64,000 nucleotides of DNA, taken from the NCBI RefSeq assembly GCF_008642315.1, contig NZ_CP029192.1:4154001-4218000 (forward strand), given 5' to 3'. The stretch comes from Streptomyces venezuelae (GTDB lineage: Bacteria > Actinomycetota > Actinomycetes > Streptomycetales > Streptomycetaceae). A model generated the notes under the pieces. That model made no database searches, was not told the DNA's origin, and worked only from the letters and a program-made list of their open reading frames with translations. Below are positions 18,017-26,426 of this stretch, in pieces. The translations under genes were made by a program, and so were the position numbers. The stretch's first letter is position 1. Every line of letters starts with the position of its first letter.

Positions 18017-18514
18017 ATGAGCTCACCCGACGGCCCCGTCGGCGCCGAGCGCAGCCTCGGCCAACTGGTCGCCTCGGCGACCGGTGAGATGTCCGCGCTG
18101 GTCCACGACGAGATCGCACTGGCCAAGGCGCAGCTGCGGCAGGACGTCAAGCGCGGAGCGATCGGCGGTGGCGCGTTCGCCGCGGCCGGAGCGGTCCTCA
18201 TCTTCTCGCTGCCCATGCTGAGTTTCGCGCTCGCGTACGGCATCCGTACGTGGAGCGGCTGGAACCTCGCCGTCTGCTTCCTGCTGTCCTTCGCCGCGAA
18301 CGTGCTGGTGGCCGGATTGCTCGCGCTGATCGGCGTCGTCTTCGCGAAGAAGGCCAAGAAGGGCAAGGGCCCGCAGAAGGTCGCCGCTTCGGCCAAGGAG
18401 ACGGCTGCCGTACTGGGGAACGTCAAGCCGCATCCCCGCGCGGTGGGCCCCGCGGGTGCTGTCGACGTCCGAATCGGTGAGACGGGGGCCACTGTGGCAC
18501 GCTCGTCCTCATGA
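18017..18514 (+). CDS. Phage holin family / DUF1469-type membrane protein
   Basis: The product has 165 residues. An N-terminal amphipathic region (SLGQLVASATGEMSALVHDEIALAKAQLRQDVK) precedes two adjacent membrane helices (residues about 52-76 and 85-110), then a Lys-rich cytoplasmic tail (KKAKKGKG). This is the actinobacterial putative superfamily III holin-X / DUF1469 architecture; it has no demonstrated lysis role in such genomes. The start has AAAAGGGGAG upstream. Its stop overlaps the start of the alpha/beta hydrolase gene (ATGA), indicating coupling, an arrangement also recalled for the M. tuberculosis Rv3669-Rv3670 pair. Confidence 0.8.
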   Translation: MSSPDGPVGAERSLGQLVASATGEMSALVHDEIALAKAQLRQDVKRGAIGGGAFAAAGAVLIFSLPMLSFALAYGIRTWSGWNLAVCFLLSFAANVLVAGLLALIGVVFAKKAKKGKGPQKVAASAKETAAVLGNVKPHPRAVGPAGAVDVRIGETGATVARSSS

Positions 18515-19452
18515 CGGACCCCGCCGCCCCATCGGCCCAATCCTCCGCCTCGGTCGTACGCATCGAGGGACCCTGGACCCACCGGGATGTGGCCGCCAAC
18601 GGCGCGCGCTTCCACATCGCCGAGATGGGGGACGGGCCGCTGGTCCTGCTCCTGCACGGTTTCCCGCAGTTCTGGTGGACGTGGCGGCACCAGATGGCGG
18701 CGCTCGCGGACGCCGGTTTCCGGGCCGTCGCGATGGACCTGCGGGGCGTGGGCGGCAGCGACCGCACGCCCCGCGGCTACGACCCGGCGAACCTCGCCCT
18801 CGACATCACCGGTGTCGTACGTTCCCTCGGGGAGCCGGACGCCGCGCTCGTCGGGCACGACCTGGGCGGATATCTCGCGTGGACGGCGGCCGTGATGCGG
18901 CCCAAGCTGGTGCGCCGCCTCGCCGTCTCCTCGATGCCGCATCCGCGGCGCTGGCGCTCGGCGATGCTGTCGGACCGCAGGCAGACCGCCTCGGCGTCGT
19001 ACGTGTGGGGCTTTCAGCGGCCCTGGGTGCCGGAGCGTCAACTCGTCGCCGACGACGGCGCCCTGGTGGGGCGTCTGATGCGGGACTGGTCCGGCCCCGG
19101 GCTCCCGGACGACGACGCGGTCGAGACGTACCGGCGGGCCATGTGCATCCCGTCGACGGCGCACTGCTCGATCGAGCCGTACCGCTGGATGGTCCGTTCG
19201 ATGGCGCGCCCCGACGGCATCCAGTTCAACCGCCGCATGAAGCGCCCGGTGCGCGTGCCGACGCTGCATCTGCACGGCTCGCTGGACCCCGTGATGCGGA
19301 CGAGGAGCGCGGCGGGATCGGGCGAGTACGTCGAAGCCCCGTACCGCTGGCGGCTGTTCGACGGCCTCGGACACTTCCCTCATGAGGAGGATCCGGTGGC
19401 GTTCTCGACGGAACTCGTGAACTGGCTGAAGGACCCCGAGCCCGATCGCTGA
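18511..19452 (+). CDS. Alpha/beta-fold hydrolase, epoxide hydrolase-like (EphE type)
   Basis: The product has 313 residues. The oxyanion motif HGFPQFWWTWRHQ is near residue 48. The nucleophile elbow reads LVGHDLGGYLAW with Asp as nucleophile (as in epoxide hydrolases and dehalogenases), and the catalytic His is in FDGLGHFPHEED near the C-terminus. Such enzymes hydrolyse epoxides via an Asp ester; substrate unknown. It is translationally coupled to the holin-like gene. The position before a divergently oriented MarP gene matches the recalled ephE (Rv3670) location in mycobacteria. Confidence 0.88.
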   Translation: MTDPAAPSAQSSASVVRIEGPWTHRDVAANGARFHIAEMGDGPLVLLLHGFPQFWWTWRHQMAALADAGFRAVAMDLRGVGGSDRTPRGYDPANLALDITGVVRSLGEPDAALVGHDLGGYLAWTAAVMRPKLVRRLAVSSMPHPRRWRSAMLSDRRQTASASYVWGFQRPWVPERQLVADDGALVGRLMRDWSGPGLPDDDAVETYRRAMCIPSTAHCSIEPYRWMVRSMARPDGIQFNRRMKRPVRVPTLHLHGSLDPVMRTRSAAGSGEYVEAPYRWRLFDGLGHFPHEEDPVAFSTELVNWLKDPEPDR

Positions 19453-19582
19453 CGGGTTCGCCGGGCTCACCTGGCGCGTTCATACGAACGTCTGTCCTAC
19501 GAACGCCAATTGCCTCGCGCATAGGCCAATTGGGGCCCCTGAGCGCGATTACCGACCATGGGGCCCGGGCAGACGTCGGGGT

Positions 19583-19771
19583 ATGGGCTGGACGCACGAC
19601 TACAGTGACGTAGCACGCAATCGCCGCTCGGCCACAGCGCTGAACAGCCGTGAGAGGGGCGGGCCGCAGGACCCGGGTCATCACGGCCCCCCTCAGGAAA
19701 TGGGCATTCCCCGCATTCTCCGCCGGAGGGCCCGCTGGGTCTCCGCGCGGCTCCGGCACACCCGCGACTGA
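19583..19771 (+). CDS. Small basic conserved-looking protein (62 aa)
   Basis: A 62-codon frame begins MGWTHDYSDVARNRRSATALNS and ends GIPRILRRRARWVSARLRHTRD. It has about 78% G+C at third positions, as real genes here do, and a protein-like composition with a basic amphipathic C-terminus. A weak GGGGT precedes the start. It fills much of the gap between the alpha/beta hydrolase and marP, ending 20 bases from the latter's stop. I cannot name a family; a non-coding interpretation remains possible. Confidence 0.45.
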   Translation: MGWTHDYSDVARNRRSATALNSRERGGPQDPGHHGPPQEMGIPRILRRRARWVSARLRHTRD

Positions 19772-19790
19772 CCCCGCTCCTCTTCGGGCC

Positions 19791-20996
19791 CTAGAGCGCG
19801 CAGCCCTCGCTGTCGACCTCTTGGTTGGCGGTGCGGCCCTTCTCGATGTCCTCGCGCACCTCGTCCGCCGTCAGCGCATAGCCGGTGTCCGGGTCGTCGA
19901 GGGACTTCGCGAAGACCACGCCGTAGACCTTGCCTTCGGGCGTGAGCAGCGGGCCGCCGGAGTTGCCCTGGCGGACGGTCGCGTAGAGCGAGTACACATC
20001 ACGGCGCACGGTGCCCCGGTGGTAGATGTCCGGGCCCTTGGCCGTGATGCGACCGCGCACGCGCGCGGGGCGCACGTCGTAGGGCCCGTCCTCGGGGAAG
20101 CCCGCGACGATGGCACCCACGCCGCTCGCCGCGTCCTTGGACGTGAACTGCAGGGCGGGCGCCTGGAGCGTGGGCACGTCCAGTACGGCGATGTCGCGCT
20201 CCCAGTCGTAGAGGACGACCTTCGCGTCGTAGATCTGGCCCTGGTCGCCTATCTGGACCGTCGGGTCGTCCACGCCGCCGACCACGTGCGCGTTCGTCAT
20301 CACGCGGCGGTTCGCGAAGACGAAGCCGGTGCCTTCGAGGACCTTGCCGCAACTGCGGGCCTCGCCCCGGACCTTCACGATGGAGCGCTTCGCCTTCGTG
20401 GCGACCGCGCTCTTGGCGAGCTTGGGGTCCGGAGGCTTCACCTCCGTGATGGGCTCGTCCGAGAACGGACTGAAGACCTGCGGGAAGCCGTTGCGCGCGA
20501 GGACCGAGGAGAAGTCCGTGAACCAGGTGTCGGCCTGTCCCGGCAGGGCACGGTCGACGCCGAGCAGCACCTTGGAGTTGCGGACCTCCTTGCCGAGCGT
20601 CGGCAGCGTCGCGCCCGCGAGGAGCGAGCCGATCAGCCAGGCGACGAGGAGCATCGCCACCACGTTCACCAGGGCGCCGCCCGTCGCGTCCAGGGCGCGG
20701 GCCGGCTGCCAGGTGATGTATCTGCGGAGCTTGTTGCCGAGGTGCGTGGTGAAGGCCTGTCCGATCGAGGCACAGACGATCACGATGACGACGGCGATCA
20801 CCGCCGCCGTCGTACTCACCGTGGCCGCGTCGTCGTCGTTCAGCGCGTCCCAGACGATCGGCAGGAGGTAGACGGCGACGAGGCCGCCGCCCAGGAAGCC
20901 GATCACCGAGAGGATGCCGACCACGAAGCCCTGGCGGTACCCCACGACCGCGAACCACACGGCGGCGAGCAGCAGCAGGACGTCCAGCATGTTCAC
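19791..20996 (-). CDS. marP: MarP-family membrane serine protease (colicin V production domain + trypsin-like)
   Basis: The product has about 401 residues. Four N-terminal membrane helices (residues 1-130, CvpA-like: WFAVVGYRQGFVVGILSVIGFLGG) anchor a trypsin-like protease. The catalytic triad is intact: His in MTNAHVVGG, Asp in WERDIAVLDV and Ser in RQGNSGGPLL. MarP proteases face the outside and contribute to acid and oxidative-stress resistance in mycobacteria. The GTG at 20996 is favoured (GAGG nine bases upstream); ATG 20990 follows two codons later. It is followed on the same strand, upstream side, by the NudL gene, with a 48-bp gap. Confidence 0.92.
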   Translation of the reverse strand: MNMLDVLLLLAAVWFAVVGYRQGFVVGILSVIGFLGGGLVAVYLLPIVWDALNDDDAATVSTTAAVIAVVIVIVCASIGQAFTTHLGNKLRRYITWQPARALDATGGALVNVVAMLLVAWLIGSLLAGATLPTLGKEVRNSKVLLGVDRALPGQADTWFTDFSSVLARNGFPQVFSPFSDEPITEVKPPDPKLAKSAVATKAKRSIVKVRGEARSCGKVLEGTGFVFANRRVMTNAHVVGGVDDPTVQIGDQGQIYDAKVVLYDWERDIAVLDVPTLQAPALQFTSKDAASGVGAIVAGFPEDGPYDVRPARVRGRITAKGPDIYHRGTVRRDVYSLYATVRQGNSGGPLLTPEGKVYGVVFAKSLDDPDTGYALTADEVREDIEKGRTANQEVDSEGCAL

Positions 20997-21044
20997 CGAT
21001 TCAATCCTCGCCTCGCATCGCGGTCGCCGTTCCACGCAACCTTG

Positions 21045-21800
21045 TCATGCGCGCCAGTCGAGCGGGACCTGCCTGCTGCGGTCCCAGGGTCGCTCCCAGC
21101 CCGCGAAGTGCAGGATTCTATCGATCACGCCGGCGGTGAATCCCCAGACCAGAGCGGACTCGACGAGGAAGGCGGGGCCGTGGTGACCGCTGGGGTGGAC
21201 CGCCGTCGCCCGGTTCGCCGGGTCCGTGAGATCTGCCACGGGAACCGTGAAGACCCGGGCTGTCTCGTTGGGATCGACGACGCCGACCGGCGTCGGGGTG
21301 CGCCACCAGCCGAGGACGGGGGTCACGACGAAGTCGCTGACGGGGATGAACAGGCGCGGCAGCTCGGCGAAGAGCTGGACGCCCCGGGGGTCGAGGCCCG
21401 TCTCCTCCTCGGCCTCGCGCAGCGCGGCACGCAGGGGTCCCTCGCCCTGGGGGTCGCCGTCCTCGGGGTCGAGGGCGCCGCCGGGGAACGAGGGCTGGCC
21501 CGCGTGCGAACGGAGGGAGCCCGCGCGCTCCATCAGGAGTATCTCCGGGCCCTTTTCGCCCTCTCCGAAGAGGATCAGTACGGCGGACTGGCGTCCGGCG
21601 CCGCTCTCCGGAGGCAGGAAACGGCTCAGCTGGAGCGGCTGGACGGTCTGCGCGGCGTGGACGACCGGGTCGAGCCAGGAGGGCAGCCCCGCGGTGCTGA
21701 GCAACTCCTCGTGGGGCTGCCGGCCCCCGTGGGTCGATTGGGTCGTCGATCGGGTCATGTCGCCGTTCTTGGCGTTCGTCGTCTCGCTCGCGTGCGTCAT
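21045..21800 (-). CDS. CoA pyrophosphatase-type Nudix hydrolase (NudL-like)
   Basis: The product has about 251 residues. The Nudix box is readable around LRAALREAEEETGLDP (near residue 150), preceded by the NudL-specific LLMERAGSLRSHAGQPSFPGGALDPEDG. The family hydrolyses CoA and related pyrophosphates to 3',5'-ADP and phosphopantetheine. ATG 21800 has GGGGGT upstream; ATG 21758 is a possible later start. The gene sits directly upstream of marP, the same order as recalled for Rv3672c-Rv3671c in M. tuberculosis, so the two may be co-transcribed. Confidence 0.88.
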   Translation of the reverse strand: MTHASETTNAKNGDMTRSTTQSTHGGRQPHEELLSTAGLPSWLDPVVHAAQTVQPLQLSRFLPPESGAGRQSAVLILFGEGEKGPEILLMERAGSLRSHAGQPSFPGGALDPEDGDPQGEGPLRAALREAEEETGLDPRGVQLFAELPRLFIPVSDFVVTPVLGWWRTPTPVGVVDPNETARVFTVPVADLTDPANRATAVHPSGHHGPAFLVESALVWGFTAGVIDRILHFAGWERPWDRSRQVPLDWRA

Positions 21801-21870
21801 CGGCACCCCCGTCCGTCTCTGGACAACGCTCTTTCCCCTGCCGTTCGTTCCACCCTGCGTCGGTGTGACC

Positions 21871-22872
21871 TCATCCCGCGGCGAGCGGGGGCGCCGGCTT
21901 GCCGGGGTAGTCCGGCGGCGGCTTGAGCCGCTGGCCCGGGAAGCCGCCCATCTCGTACTTCAGCAGCTTCTTCGCCTTCTCCGGGTCGGTCTCCCCCTCC
22001 CCGTACGACGGGCAGAGCGGGGCGATCGGGCAGGCGCCGCAGGCGGGCTTGCGGGAGTGGCAGATGCGGCGGCCGTGGAAGATCACGCGGTGCGAGAGCA
22101 TCGTCCACTCGCTCTTCGGGAAGAGCGCGGCGACCGCGGTCTCGACCTTTACCGGGTCGGTCTCCTCGGTCCACTTCCAGCGTCGCACCAGACGGCCGAA
22201 GTGGGTGTCCACGGTGATGCCGGGGACGCCGAACGCGTTGCCCAGCACGACGAACGCGGTCTTGCGGCCCACGCCCGGCAGCTTCACGAGATCGTCTATG
22301 CGGCCGGGTACCTCGCCGCCGAAGTCGTCCCGGAGCGCCTTCGCCAGGCCCATGATCGACTTGGTCTTGGCGCGGAAGAAGCCGGTCGGCCTGATCAGCT
22401 CCTCGACTTCCTCGGGGACGGCCGCGGCCAGGTCCTCCGGAGTCGGGTACTTGGCGAAGAGGCGCGGGGTCGTCTGGTTCACGCGCAGGTCGGTGGTCTG
22501 GGCGGAGAGGACCGTGGCGACCAGGAGCTCGAAGGGGTTCTCGAAGTCCAGCTCCGGGTGCGCGTACGAGTAGACGTCCGCGAGCTCCCGGTTGATCCGC
22601 CGGGCGCGGCGGACGAGGGCGGCGTGGGACTCCGGGGGCTTTTTGGCTGCGGGGGCTTTGTTGGCTGCGGCTGCGGTGGCCTTCTTGGCCGCGGGGGCCT
22701 TCTTGGCTGCTGCGACCTTCTTGGCCGGGGCGGTGGCCTTCTTGGCTGCTGCGGCCTTCTTGGCCGGGGCGGCGGTCTTCTTGGCGGCTGACTTCGCGGG
22801 TGGCGTCGTCGCCGTCGTCGTCTTCGTCGCCGCCGTCTTCGCCGTCGTTTTCGTCGTCTTCTTCGTGCTCAC
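21871..22872 (-). CDS. nth: Endonuclease III with histone H1-like Lys/Ala N-terminal extension
   Basis: The product has 333 residues, about 110 more than E. coli Nth. Residues 1-78 consist of Lys/Ala/Pro/Thr repeats ([15 protein letters not shown] type) like the tails of histone H1 and mycobacterial/streptomycete HupS. The catalytic domain has the helix-hairpin-helix LPGVGRKTA with the lysine nucleophile, the catalytic Asp in [10 protein letters not shown] and a 4Fe-4S cluster motif C-x6-C-x2-C-x5-C near residue 290. It is a base-excision-repair glycosylase/AP lyase for oxidised pyrimidines. The start is GTG. The tail may give non-specific DNA affinity. Confidence 0.95.
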   Translation of the reverse strand: MSTKKTTKTTAKTAATKTTTATTPPAKSAAKKTAAPAKKAAAAKKATAPAKKVAAAKKAPAAKKATAAAANKAPAAKKPPESHAALVRRARRINRELADVYSYAHPELDFENPFELLVATVLSAQTTDLRVNQTTPRLFAKYPTPEDLAAAVPEEVEELIRPTGFFRAKTKSIMGLAKALRDDFGGEVPGRIDDLVKLPGVGRKTAFVVLGNAFGVPGITVDTHFGRLVRRWKWTEETDPVKVETAVAALFPKSEWTMLSHRVIFHGRRICHSRKPACGACPIAPLCPSYGEGETDPEKAKKLLKYEMGGFPGQRLKPPPDYPGKPAPPLAAG

Positions 22873-23126
22873 AGGGCCGACCTCATCGCCGGGGACATCA
22901 GGGAACCTGTCCGATTTGTCGCTTTGTCAGGGGTGTAGGACGCGTGTTCGCCCACAGCGGAATCACGAGGCGCGGCCACCTGCTCAGCCCCCTCGGCCTG
23001 CGCTCTCACCGGCTTTTTGGACACCCCGCCAGCCTAGAGCCCGGCACTGACATTCGTCCTTGGCCCCCGGGATCGGCCCCCAATTGGCCCCCTCCCGCAC
23101 AGCTTGCGACGCCGGTGCGGCAGACT
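22873..23126. other. nth-crp divergent intergenic region
   Basis: This is the upstream part of the divergent region between nth and crp. No gene was found in it. Promoters for both genes are expected here; the Crp-type site annotated next is its clearest element. Confidence 0.4.
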
Positions 23127-23140
23127 TGTGACTGATCACA
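23127..23140. promoter_or_regulatory. Crp-binding site-like palindrome upstream of crp
   Basis: TGTGACTGATCACA contains GTG-N6-CAC, the core reported for Streptomyces Crp targets, in near-perfect dyad symmetry. It is centred about 98 bases before the crp start and suggests autoregulation. Confidence 0.55.
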
Positions 23141-23231
23141 CTGTTTGGACCGTCCGGCAAAATGGGGAACACGGACCCCTGATATGCGGGGGAATCAAGA
23201 TCCCCTGAGCAGGTCGACAAGGAGAGAACTC

Positions 23232-23906
23232 GTGGACGACGTTCTGCGGCGCGCCCCGCTCTTCGCGGCGCTCGATGACGAGCAGGCCGCGGAGCTCCGC
23301 GCCTCCATGAGTGAGGTGACGCTCGCGCGCGGGGATGCTCTTTTCCATGAGGGTGACCCCGGAGACCGCCTTTACGTGGTCACCGAGGGCAAGGTGAAGC
23401 TCCACCGCACCTCGCCCGACGGGCGCGAGAACATGCTCGCGGTGCTCGGCCCCGGCGAGCTCATCGGCGAGCTCTCGCTCTTCGACCCGGGCCCGCGGAC
23501 CGCCACGGCCTCCGCGCTCACCGAGGTGAAGCTGCTCGGCCTGGGCCACGGTGACCTCCAGCCGTGGCTGAACGCCCGGCCCGAGGTGGCCGCGGCGCTG
23601 CTGCGCGCCGTCGCCCGGCGCCTGCGCAAGACCAACGACCAGATGTCCGACCTGGTCTTCTCCGACGTGCCCGGGCGTGTGGCCCGCGCGCTGCTCGACC
23701 TGTCGCGCCGCTTCGGCGTGCAGTCCGAGGAGGGCATCCACGTCGTGCACGACCTCACGCAGGAAGAGCTGGCCCAGCTGGTCGGCGCCTCCCGCGAGAC
23801 GGTCAACAAGGCGCTCGCGGACTTCGCGGGCCGCGGCTGGCTGCGGCTCGAGGCCCGCGCCGTGATCCTGCTGGACGTGGAGCGGCTGGCCAAGCGGTCG
23901 CGCTGA
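23232..23906 (+). CDS. crp: Crp/Fnr family global regulator
   Basis: The product has 224 residues. An N-terminal cyclic-nucleotide-binding domain (GDALFHEGDPGDRLYVVTEGKVKLHR; phosphate-binding cassette region GPGELIGELSLFDPGPRTATASA) and a long dimerisation helix precede a winged-helix DNA-binding domain with the recognition helix in QEELAQLVGASRETVNKALADFAGRGW. Streptomyces Crp influences spore germination, growth and antibiotic production. The GTG at 23232 has GGAGAG upstream. A GTG-N6-CAC site in its own promoter and a strong terminator make it a self-contained, possibly autoregulated unit. Confidence 0.96.
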   Translation: MDDVLRRAPLFAALDDEQAAELRASMSEVTLARGDALFHEGDPGDRLYVVTEGKVKLHRTSPDGRENMLAVLGPGELIGELSLFDPGPRTATASALTEVKLLGLGHGDLQPWLNARPEVAAALLRAVARRLRKTNDQMSDLVFSDVPGRVARALLDLSRRFGVQSEEGIHVVHDLTQEELAQLVGASRETVNKALADFAGRGWLRLEARAVILLDVERLAKRSR

Positions 23907-23920
23907 CGCCGTATCTGTAC

Positions 23921-23960
23921 GCGAATGGGTCCCGCCTCTTGGGAGGCGGGACCCATTCGC
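23921..23960 (+). terminator. crp terminator
   Basis: A perfect 18-bp stem (23921-23938 with 23943-23960) with a 4-nt loop starts 15 bases after the crp stop. It also faces the end of the convergent MBL gene. Confidence 0.85.
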
Positions 23961-23963
23961 GTC

Positions 23964-24014
23964 GTACGAGCGTCGTTCTTGTACGAGCGTTGCTCTTGTA
24001 CGAGCGTCGTCCGC
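23964..24014. repeat. Three tandem 17-bp repeats between crp and the MBL gene
   Basis: Three head-to-tail units (23964-23980, 23981-23997, 23998-24014) share GTACGAGCG followed by a variable tail (TCGTTCTT, TTGCTCTT, TCGTCCGC). They fill the space between the crp terminator and the MBL stop codon. Confidence 0.8.
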
Positions 24015-24020
24015 GCCGCG

Positions 24021-24851
24021 TCAGATCAGCCCGTGCTCCCGCAGGTAGTCCAGCTGCGCCCTGACCGAGAGCTCCGCCGCCGGCCACAGGGAGCGGTCCA
24101 CGTCGGCGTACACGTGCGCGACGACGTCGGAGGCCTCCGAGTGACCGTTCTCCACCGCCGTCTCCACCTGGGCGAGCCGCGTGGCGCGGTGGGCCAGATA
24201 GAACTCGACGGCCCCCTGTGCGTCCTCCAGGACCGGCCCGTGGCCCGGCAGGACCGTGTGGACGCCGTCGTCGACCGTCAGGGAGCGCAGCCGCCGCAGG
24301 GAGTCCAGGTAGTCGCCGAGGCGGCCGTCGGGGTGCGCCACGACCGTGGTGCCCCGGCCGAGGATCGTGTCGCCCGTCAGGACCGCCTGATCCGCGGGCA
24401 GGTGGAAGCAGAGCGAGTCCGCGGTGTGGCCCGGGGTCGCGACGACGCGCATCTCCAGGCCTCCCGTGGTGATGACGTCGCCGGGTGCCAGGCCCTCGTC
24501 GCCGAGGCGCAGGGCGGGGTCCAGGGCCCGTACAGGGGTACGGGTCAGCTCGGCGAAGCGGGCGGCTCCCTCGGCGTGGTCGGGGTGGCCGTGGGTGAGC
24601 AGGGTCAGGGCGACGCGCTTGCCCATCTTCTCGGCCGTCTCGACGACGCGGCTCAGGTGGGCGTCGTCCTGGGGGCCCGGGTCGATGACCACGGCGAGCG
24701 GTGAGTCCGGCTCGGACACGATCCAGGTGTTCGTGCCGTCCAGGGTCATCGCGGAGGGGTTGGGCGCGAGAACGTTGACCGCGCGGGCGGTGGCGGGGCC
24801 GCTGAGGACCCCGCCGCGGGGCTGCCCGGGGAGGGCGGCGGCATCGGTCAT
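24021..24851 (-). CDS. MBL-fold metallo-hydrolase (LACTB2-like)
   Basis: The product has 276 residues. The metal-binding motif is LLTHGHPDHAEGAA (near residue 90), followed by ATPGHTADSLCF, LTGDTILG and LPGHGP, giving a full set of beta-lactamase-fold ligands. A C-terminal winged-helix-like tail (DVVAHVYADVDRSLWPAAELSVRAQLDYLREHG) matches LACTB2, whose human member is an endoribonuclease; glyoxalase II-like activity is an alternative. It occupies the position recalled for Rv3677c beside crp. An AGGAG lies 11 bases before the start. Confidence 0.88.
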   Translation of the reverse strand: MTDAAALPGQPRGGVLSGPATARAVNVLAPNPSAMTLDGTNTWIVSEPDSPLAVVIDPGPQDDAHLSRVVETAEKMGKRVALTLLTHGHPDHAEGAARFAELTRTPVRALDPALRLGDEGLAPGDVITTGGLEMRVVATPGHTADSLCFHLPADQAVLTGDTILGRGTTVVAHPDGRLGDYLDSLRRLRSLTVDDGVHTVLPGHGPVLEDAQGAVEFYLAHRATRLAQVETAVENGHSEASDVVAHVYADVDRSLWPAAELSVRAQLDYLREHGLI

Positions 24852-24948
24852 GCGGGGGTGACTCCTGTCTGGGGCGGGCGGGTGCCGAGCGGGGGTTGTC
24901 TGTGGCGCCGGGCCATCAGGGCACGTACGGGGTGTCCCCGGGAACCCG

Positions 24949-25827
24949 TCACCGCTCCCCGCCCGCCCCCACCCGCTTGGTGAACTCGTCGTGCCCCGGC
25001 CAGGAGAGCACCAGCGTGTCGTTCTCCAGGCGGGCCTGGGCCAGGACGGGCGTCATGTCCTGGCCCGGGGCGGCGGCGAGGGCCGCGCGGGGCGTCGGGT
25101 GGGCGCTCAGGGACCGCAGGGTCGCGATCGTGGGCGGCATCATCAGGAGTTCGCCGTCGTCGTAGCGGGCGGCCGCCTCCGAGGGACGGATCCAGACCGT
25201 GCGGTCGGCCTCCGTGGAGGCGTTGCGCGTGCGCTGCCCCTCGGGGAGCGCGGCCACGAAGAAGAACGTGTCGTAGCGCCTGGGCTCGAACTCGGGAGTG
25301 ATCCAGCGCGCCCACGCGGCGAGCAGGTCACTGCGCAGGTACAGGTTCCGGTGGTCCAGGAACTGCGCGAAGGAGAGTTCGCGGGCCACCAGGGCCTCGC
25401 GGTCGGACTCCCAGTCGTCGCCCGTGGTGTCGCCGACGACCGTGTCCGGCGTCCGTCCGGCGAGCAGGACGCCCGCTTCCTCGTACGTCTCGCGGACCGC
25501 GGCACAGACGATCGCCTGGGCCTCGTCGTCGACACCGAGGCGGTCCGCCCACGACGCGCGCGTGGGCCCCGCCCAGCGCACCAGCTGGTCGTCGTCGCGC
25601 GGGTCGACGCCGCCGCCGGGGTACGCGTACGCGCCTCCGGCGAAGGCCATGGAGGCGCGTCTGCGCAGCATGTGTACTTCCGGCGCGCCGTTCCCCGCCT
25701 CGTCGCGCCCGTCCCTGAGCAGCATGACGGTCGCGGCGCGGCGTGGGGTCGCCGGCGTCAGCTCACCGCTCGCGAGGGCGCGGATGCGGTCGGGCCACTC
25801 CGGGGGGTACCACTGCCCATTTGCCAT
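24949..25827 (-). CDS. Nudix hydrolase (NUDT19-like)
   Basis: The product has 292 residues. AYPGGGVDPRDDD and AAVRETYEEAGVLLAG form a Nudix box with an insertion, typical of NUDT19/RppH-like actinobacterial proteins acting on CoA-type or other nucleoside diphosphate-linked substrates. The N-terminus (PRRAATVMLLRDGR) begins the Nudix fold. No Shine-Dalgarno sequence is seen, but TAGCCT ends six bases before the ATG, so the mRNA is probably leaderless. The specific substrate is unknown. Confidence 0.85.
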   Translation of the reverse strand: MANGQWYPPEWPDRIRALASGELTPATPRRAATVMLLRDGRDEAGNGAPEVHMLRRRASMAFAGGAYAYPGGGVDPRDDDQLVRWAGPTRASWADRLGVDDEAQAIVCAAVRETYEEAGVLLAGRTPDTVVGDTTGDDWESDREALVARELSFAQFLDHRNLYLRSDLLAAWARWITPEFEPRRYDTFFFVAALPEGQRTRNASTEADRTVWIRPSEAAARYDDGELLMMPPTIATLRSLSAHPTPRAALAAAPGQDMTPVLAQARLENDTLVLSWPGHDEFTKRVGAGGER

Positions 25828-25862
25828 GGGCGGAGGCTATCCCCTAGTGAGCTGATGTTCGA

Positions 25863-25904
25863 GAGGCAACTATCGGCGCCCTGAAGAGGCAACTGATCGG
25901 CGCC
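25863..25904. repeat. Imperfect 20-bp direct repeat
   Basis: GAGGCAACTATCGGCGCCC (25863-25881) recurs with one inserted base at 25885-25904, in the gap between the Nudix and RidA genes. Confidence 0.5.
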
Positions 25905-25955
25905 CCCAGGGGCCCCGGTACACAAGACCGGCGCCCCTGAGCGGCCGAAAACCGG

Positions 25956-26426
25956 TCACGCCTCGGTCAGTTCCACCTGGAACTCGACCTCGACCGGAGC
26001 GTCCAGCGGCAGCACGGCGACACCGACGGCGCTGCGCGCGTGCACGCCCTTGTCCCCGAGGACCTCGCCGAGGAGCTCGCTCGCGCCGTTGATCACGCCG
26101 GGCTGGCCCGTGAAGTCCGTGGCCGACGCGACGAAGCCGACGACCTTCACGACGCGCGCGATGCGGTCCAGGTCACCGGCGACCGACTTGATCGCGGCGA
26201 GGCCGTTCAGCGCGCAGGTGCGGGCCAGGTCCTTGGCCTCCTCCGGGGTCACCTCGGCGCCGACCTTGCCGGTCACCGCGAGCTTGCCCTCCACCATCGG
26301 GAGCTGGCCCGCGGTGTAGACGTACACGCCGGACTGGACGGCCGGCTGGTACGACGCCAGCGGCGGCACGACCTCCGGCAGCGTCAGTCCGAGCTCGGCG
26401 AGGCGCGCCTCGACTGCGCCGCTCAT
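25956..26426 (-). CDS. RidA family protein
   Basis: The product has 156 residues, a YjgF/YER057c/UK114 member of the long actinobacterial subgroup. VYTAGQLPMVEGKLAVTGKVGAEVT and ASATDFTGQPGVINGASELLGEVLGDKGVHARSAVGVAVLPLDAPVEVE are characteristic. RidA enzymes deaminate reactive enamine/imine intermediates; the conserved Arg of the active site corresponds to HARSAVG. Its start overlaps the DUF4177 stop by 4 bp, so it is coupled. ATG 26426 follows GGAGAAGCAGG. Confidence 0.9.
   Translation of the reverse strand: MSGAVEARLAELGLTLPEVVPPLASYQPAVQSGVYVYTAGQLPMVEGKLAVTGKVGAEVTPEEAKDLARTCALNGLAAIKSVAGDLDRIARVVKVVGFVASATDFTGQPGVINGASELLGEVLGDKGVHARSAVGVAVLPLDAPVEVEFQVELTEA

Noticed and set aside
19478..19491. 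CGTTC-ATAC-GAACG as a LexA (SOS) box
   Set aside because: The orientation is GTTC-N4-GAAC, the reverse of the actinobacterial GAAC-N4-GTTC box.
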